NCBI GenBank assembly: GCA_000697455.1
Contig: JNET01033173.1
Location: 1-11,151, forward strand
Direction of reading: 5' to 3'
DNA from: Basidiobolus heterosporus B8920
Taxonomy: Eukaryota; Basidiobolomycota; Basidiobolomycetes; Basidiobolales; Basidiobolaceae
Length of the DNA stretch: 11,151 nucleotides
A program made the position numbers and the translations under genes. Below, piece by piece: positions 7,192 through 11,151 of this stretch. Position 1 is the first letter of the stretch, and each line of letters begins with the position of its first letter. A model generated the notes under the pieces. That model searched no databases and had not been told where the DNA came from. It worked only from the letters and a program-made list of their open reading frames with translations.

Positions 7192-10100
7192 ATGTACAGT
7201 AGCGGGAGCAATTACGGGAGTGGTCAACTGATGAACGCGATGAATCCACTTCAAATCACTTCCGGATCAACCGGTTCCTTTTTCCGTAAATATTCCATTT
7301 ACATATGCCTCAGTTAAAACTGGCTCTCTAAACTATCTTTCTAGAAAAATTGTCTTTCCTAAACCCTAGTGAACAAACAAAGTTCGAACAGCTATTCAAG
7401 CAGAATGTACCCGATCCAACTCAACAATTAACAGGTAAAGACTTCCGAGCACGGTTTACTTTATTGCGTATCAGCTCGAATTGGTGTATTGAGCATGTAT
7501 TACTTTTCAGGTGAAGCCGCAAGAGACATTTTCCTACGTTCTAAGTTAGAACCCGAAATCCTTGCCCAAATCTGGTATTGTAACCGATATCGATCCCAGA
7601 AACAATGATTGCTTACTAACGAGCTACTGTGGCCTTTTCTAGGTCTCTAGCAGATATCAATGTAACCGGAACTTTGAGTTTTCCCGAATTTGCATTGGCA
7701 ATGTACTTGATTAATATGAAGTTGACCGGTCAAAGTGTCCCCACGCAACTACCGAACAATCTGCGTCAAGAGATCCTTTCTGCTATGCAAACTAGCAGCT
7801 CTTCTACCTTAGGTACACCAGGTATAAACTACTCTGGATACTCCCCTTCAGGACCTACCATACTAGGGGTAACTACTCCCTTGGGTGGCTCAATGCCCGG
7901 AATGAATATGGTCTCTCCGCAATACAACGGGCAGAATCAGCAAAAGACCGCTAACATCTCAAGGTCCCAATGGGCGGTTGCTGTAGAAGAGAAAGCCAAA
8001 TTTGATGAGATTTTCAAATCTCTCGATAATGGTCATTCCGGTTTTCTTTCTGGTGAAAAAGCCAGACAAGTATTCACCGAATCTGGTTTGAACAAATCGG
8101 ATCTAGCAAAGATTTGGGGTTTGGCGGATATTCACAATCAAGGAAAACTCAACTCAGATGAATTTGCTGTAGCCATGCATTTGATTTACGCTAGATTGGC
8201 AGGTCAGGAAATCCCCAAATCACTTCCCGTCAATCTCATGCCTCCCTCTGCCAAAGATCTATCCGATAGCGTATCAAATCTCAAACAGATGCTCAAAACC
8301 AATTCCTCTCTTAAGAGAAATACGACGCTTTCGAGTCCCATACCTGGAATTCCGAAACTAGATTCTGATTTGGATTCAGCTGATCTTTATTCCGGAAAGA
8401 AAGCCTCTAGTAAGGAAAACGATACTGGATATGTTTCCAGCAATCGCCGCAAGCTTGGTGCATCTCCAAAGCCCTCATCACCAAAGATCAGCTATAGCGA
8501 GCGCTTGGCCAAGTTGGACAAGCTTCGTAAGCAGATCAAAGAGAAAAAGTTACAGCTTGAAGATATTTCAGCGGAAACGAAGGATTCATCCTTTACCACT
8601 TCTGCCAGTAGCGAAGCAGATCTAACTGAGCTCAAGAGGAAGATCAAGGATCTACAAAATTCCATTAACGAAATCTCGTCAGAAGCCAGTGATTTCTCGA
8701 AAGGATCACTCGGCAACAGTCTTGAGGGACTGCAGAGAGAGCGTAGACAGTTGGAATCGGAGTTTGATGAACTCTCCTCGGAGCTTCCTGATCTAATGAA
8801 GAAAGCTAACAGTTTAGATGATAAATTAGCCGAGTTAAAGCTAGAACTCTTCAAATTAACGGATGCGAAAATCCACAAAACTGCTCCATCAAAAACCAAT
8901 CTTGCCAATCTTTTCCCCTTCAAAGCAGCTGGCTCTGGGGAGAATCTCACTGAAGCAGATAAGTTGAAGCAGAAGGCAGCTGAAATGTTGGCTCAGAGAA
9001 TGCAGGCTTTGACCAAATCTAGTTCTTCTAATGACTCCTCAGCTATTGAAGCTAAAAAACGTTTGGATACCGAAACGGATAAGATCAACCAGGAGAAAAA
9101 GGAAAAAGAACGACTTGTTAAAGAGATTGAAAACTCCGTACAACAAACACAAAAGGCGATTCGTGATATTGTTCAAGGAAATAACCAATCGACTAGATAT
9201 TCCTCTACCATGCCCACCCAAGAAGACTACGAAAAGGAAAAGAAAAAATGGGATACTCGTTTTGGACTTGAGACTGAAACTAAGCAATTCTTGGATGAGT
9301 TGAAAAAACAGGAAGTGAAACCTCATTCCTCTATTAGATCGTCGCCTGCTTTGAATTCAAAGCCTTCCTATTCATCGTTTACAGGCACTCACTCTGTTGC
9401 TAGTATTCCCTCTAGGGTATCTCCTACCCTCTCGAAACCCAGTTTACTTGCCTCAGCACAGTCCAAGGAAGAGAAAGATCGTATTATTAGAGAAGAGGCA
9501 GAGCGTAGATTGAAGGAACGACAAGCCTTCTTCCTAGCTCAAATCCAAAAAACCAAAGAACAAAAGAGCTCGGTCGAACATAAAGTCGAGAAAATGCAAG
9601 ATGCCATTCAATCTGGAGGCGACAACTCTTACGCTCGTAACAAACTAGCCTCAGTCGAACGCGAGAGAAAAGAGATAGAAAACAAATTTTTACAAAAATC
9701 CAAGGAATTCTCTGCTATCAGTGAAAAAACTCAAGAGGAAAGAAAACAGATAGATTCATTCCAGACACAGGACAACCGTCCTTCCAATGACGTCTTACCA
9801 CCTCCACCCCCACCTCCACCTTCAGTTGGTAACTCTCAGAATACCACCCTTGGGGGTTACAAGACATTGTGGCTAAACAAGCCTTCCACGAGAAGTGAAG
9901 AACCCGCTCCTAAATCTTCTGTTCCTTCCTTTATTCCGAAGTCCAAGAATCCCTTCCCCGTTTCGCATACAGAAAAAACCAAATCACCAGTAATTCCTGA
10001 GCCATCAAAGGAAAGCAGCAGCGAGGATGAGGATGATGCGGAGCAAGAAAAAGCTTTCCGAGAGCGCATTGAAAAGGCCAAACGCGAGGAAAAGGAAAGA

Positions 10101-10913
10101 TCGGAAGCTCATCAGCGGGAGCAAGAAGCCATCCGCGAGGCTACGCGTACAGCTCGAGAAAAAGCCAAAAATATGGAACTTAACTCACAAGCCAAATCAA
10201 AAACACCTGCATTTATCAGCCATTCTAACAACGTATTTACTGGATCATCATTTAGTGGACGTTCTACTGAGCCTAGTAAGCCATCACTGGAACCCTCTCA
10301 TAGCCCTAAAGATGATGAATGGGATGTTGTTGAAAAACTTCCATCCCCTTCCAACCAAGCTGCTTCATCCACCAACAATTTCGATGAGCTTTTTGCAGTA
10401 CCCGCTGAAGCAACACCCAGTGCCTACAATTCCACCGCCTTTGACGATGCATTTAATATTTCGCCCGAGCCCAACGCCAACCAACAATCAGTCGAACAGC
10501 CGACGAAATTCAATGAGGCTGCCGAGGAAGCGCAAGTGCTATTTCGTGCAAGAGCACTGTATGACTACCAATCCGAAAACCCGGATGATCTAAGTTTCCA
10601 TGAAAATGATTTTATCCAAGTATCTCAAGTGAATGACGACAGTGACTGGTGGTACGGTGAATTAGAAAGCAATGGAGCCAGAGGCTGGTTCCCAAAGAGT
10701 TATGTTGAGCAAGGGGATTCCACGCCTGCTCAGCAACCCTTCCTTGCCAGAGTCTTGTACGATTATGTAGCCCAGCAGGAGGACGAGTTATCGGTGAATA
10801 GTGATGCAGTGATAGATGTGTTGGAAAAAATAGATGAGAATTGGTGGAGAGCGCAAATTGAGGGGCGAATTGGTTTAGTACCAGCGACTTACTGTGAAGA
10901 ATTGACGCAGTAA
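7192..10913 (+). CDS. PAN1: Pan1/intersectin-like EH-EH-coiled coil-SH3-SH3 endocytic scaffold
   Basis: Exons 7192-7285, 7345-7434, 7511-7574 and 7643-10913, with GT...AG introns of 59, 76 and 68 nt, give 1172 residues. An in-frame TGA nine bases upstream fixes the start region. EH domain 1 spans about 34-125 (FEQLF, IWSLAD with the NPF-pocket Trp W83, FPEFALAMYL); EH domain 2 about 190-280 (FDEIF, IWGLAD with W241, DEFAVAM). Coiled coils are visible at about 369-492, 515-600 and 692-790. A run of eight prolines is at 802-809, an NPF motif at 852-854, a charged helix at 874-926, DDEW at 973-976 and FDDAF at 1016-1020. Two complete SH3 domains close the protein, at about 1050-1105 (ALYDY, DWWYGEL, GWFPKSYV) and 1116-1170 (VLYDY, NWWRAQI, GLVPATY). 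In yeast, Pan1 links the endocytic coat to Arp2/3 actin assembly at the plasma membrane. The EH domains look like fungal Pan1, but the SH3 pair is typical of intersectin, and I see no WH2 domain. 'Intersectin-like' is the fair alternative name. Confidence 0.88.
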
Positions 10914-11035
10914 TCATTTTTCTCTGATTAAAAGAAAGTTTGTTGAACTTGATAGCAAGTGTTGTATTGTTTTTACCTTGAATATTAATATTAGGAAAGT
11001 TTATATACTGGACATGCAAAAGAATTACATTACTG

Positions 11036-11041
11036 AATAAA
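11036..11041 (+). terminator. Poly(A) signal of PAN1
   Basis: AATAAA 123 nt past the PAN1 stop, in an AT-rich stretch. The remaining bases to the window end show no gene. Confidence 0.6.
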
Positions 11042-11151
11042 GCAATACTAGGATAAAACATGTGGAGGTAGGGTATCTTATGAATGCACTTGCTCATCCT
11101 CTCAGCGCAATATAATATGGATTTAAGACTCTATGTGGGAGAAATGGGGTT

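Noticed and set aside
7252-7275. Possible Prk1/Ark1 phosphorylation site near the Pan1 N-terminus (ITSGSTG)
   Set aside because: It has Gly where the known LxxQxTG-type consensus needs Gln, Asn, Thr or Ser, and no other copy is present.
8492-8950. 152-codon frame antisense to the PAN1 coiled coil
   Set aside because: It is Ser/Leu-rich, as expected from the complement of a Lys/Glu/Ser-rich coiled coil; it is a shadow frame.

Overview
This is a piece of a fungal nuclear genome. It holds five protein-coding genes, broken by short introns (59-149 nt) with GT/GC...AG borders and CTAAC-type branch points. A fungal Pan1-type endocytic scaffold with tandem C-terminal SH3 domains, a cytochrome bc1 core protein 1 that resembles the animal form, and an orphan seven-transmembrane protein together suggest an early-diverging fungus, probably Mucoromycota. 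That placement is inference; no rRNA or other marker is present. No mobile element, CRISPR array, tRNA or rRNA was seen.

Layout. (1) Positions 1-1478, minus strand: a gene with eight visible exons, running off the left edge. It encodes an Arg/Ser-rich nuclear protein of the style cell-cycle inhibitor 1 (SCI1) / 'HEL117-like' type. Its exons had to be assembled by splicing because no single frame covers it. (2) 1731-2219, minus: a single-exon nucleoredoxin/tryparedoxin-like protein with a WCPPC active site. (3) 2220-2557: a 338-bp divergent promoter with a CCAAT box and a perfect CBF1-type palindrome. (4) 2558-4191, plus: the bc1 core protein 1 (QCR1/UQCRC1), three exons, with a probable GC-AG first intron carrying a (CA)14 microsatellite. 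(5) 4192-5031: an intergenic stretch between convergent genes, holding a potential G-quadruplex and the poly(A) region of the next gene. (6) 5032-5931, minus: a two-exon seven-transmembrane protein of unknown function. (7) 5932-7191: about 1.26 kb without a convincing gene, containing one small ORF worth a look. (8) 7192-10913, plus: a four-exon gene for an 1172-residue EH-EH-coiled coil-SH3-SH3 scaffold (Pan1/intersectin-like), with its poly(A) signal at 11036.

The genes do not form a pathway. The core 1 and nucleoredoxin genes share a promoter and could be co-regulated with respiration or redox state. Pan1 belongs to actin-driven endocytosis, the SCI1-like protein probably to RNA processing in the nucleus, and the seven-TM protein to a membrane. 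The observations most worth a second look are the mixed Pan1/intersectin architecture, the loss of the first zinc ligand in core protein 1, the GC-AG intron, the CBF1/CCAAT promoter and the orphan seven-TM protein.
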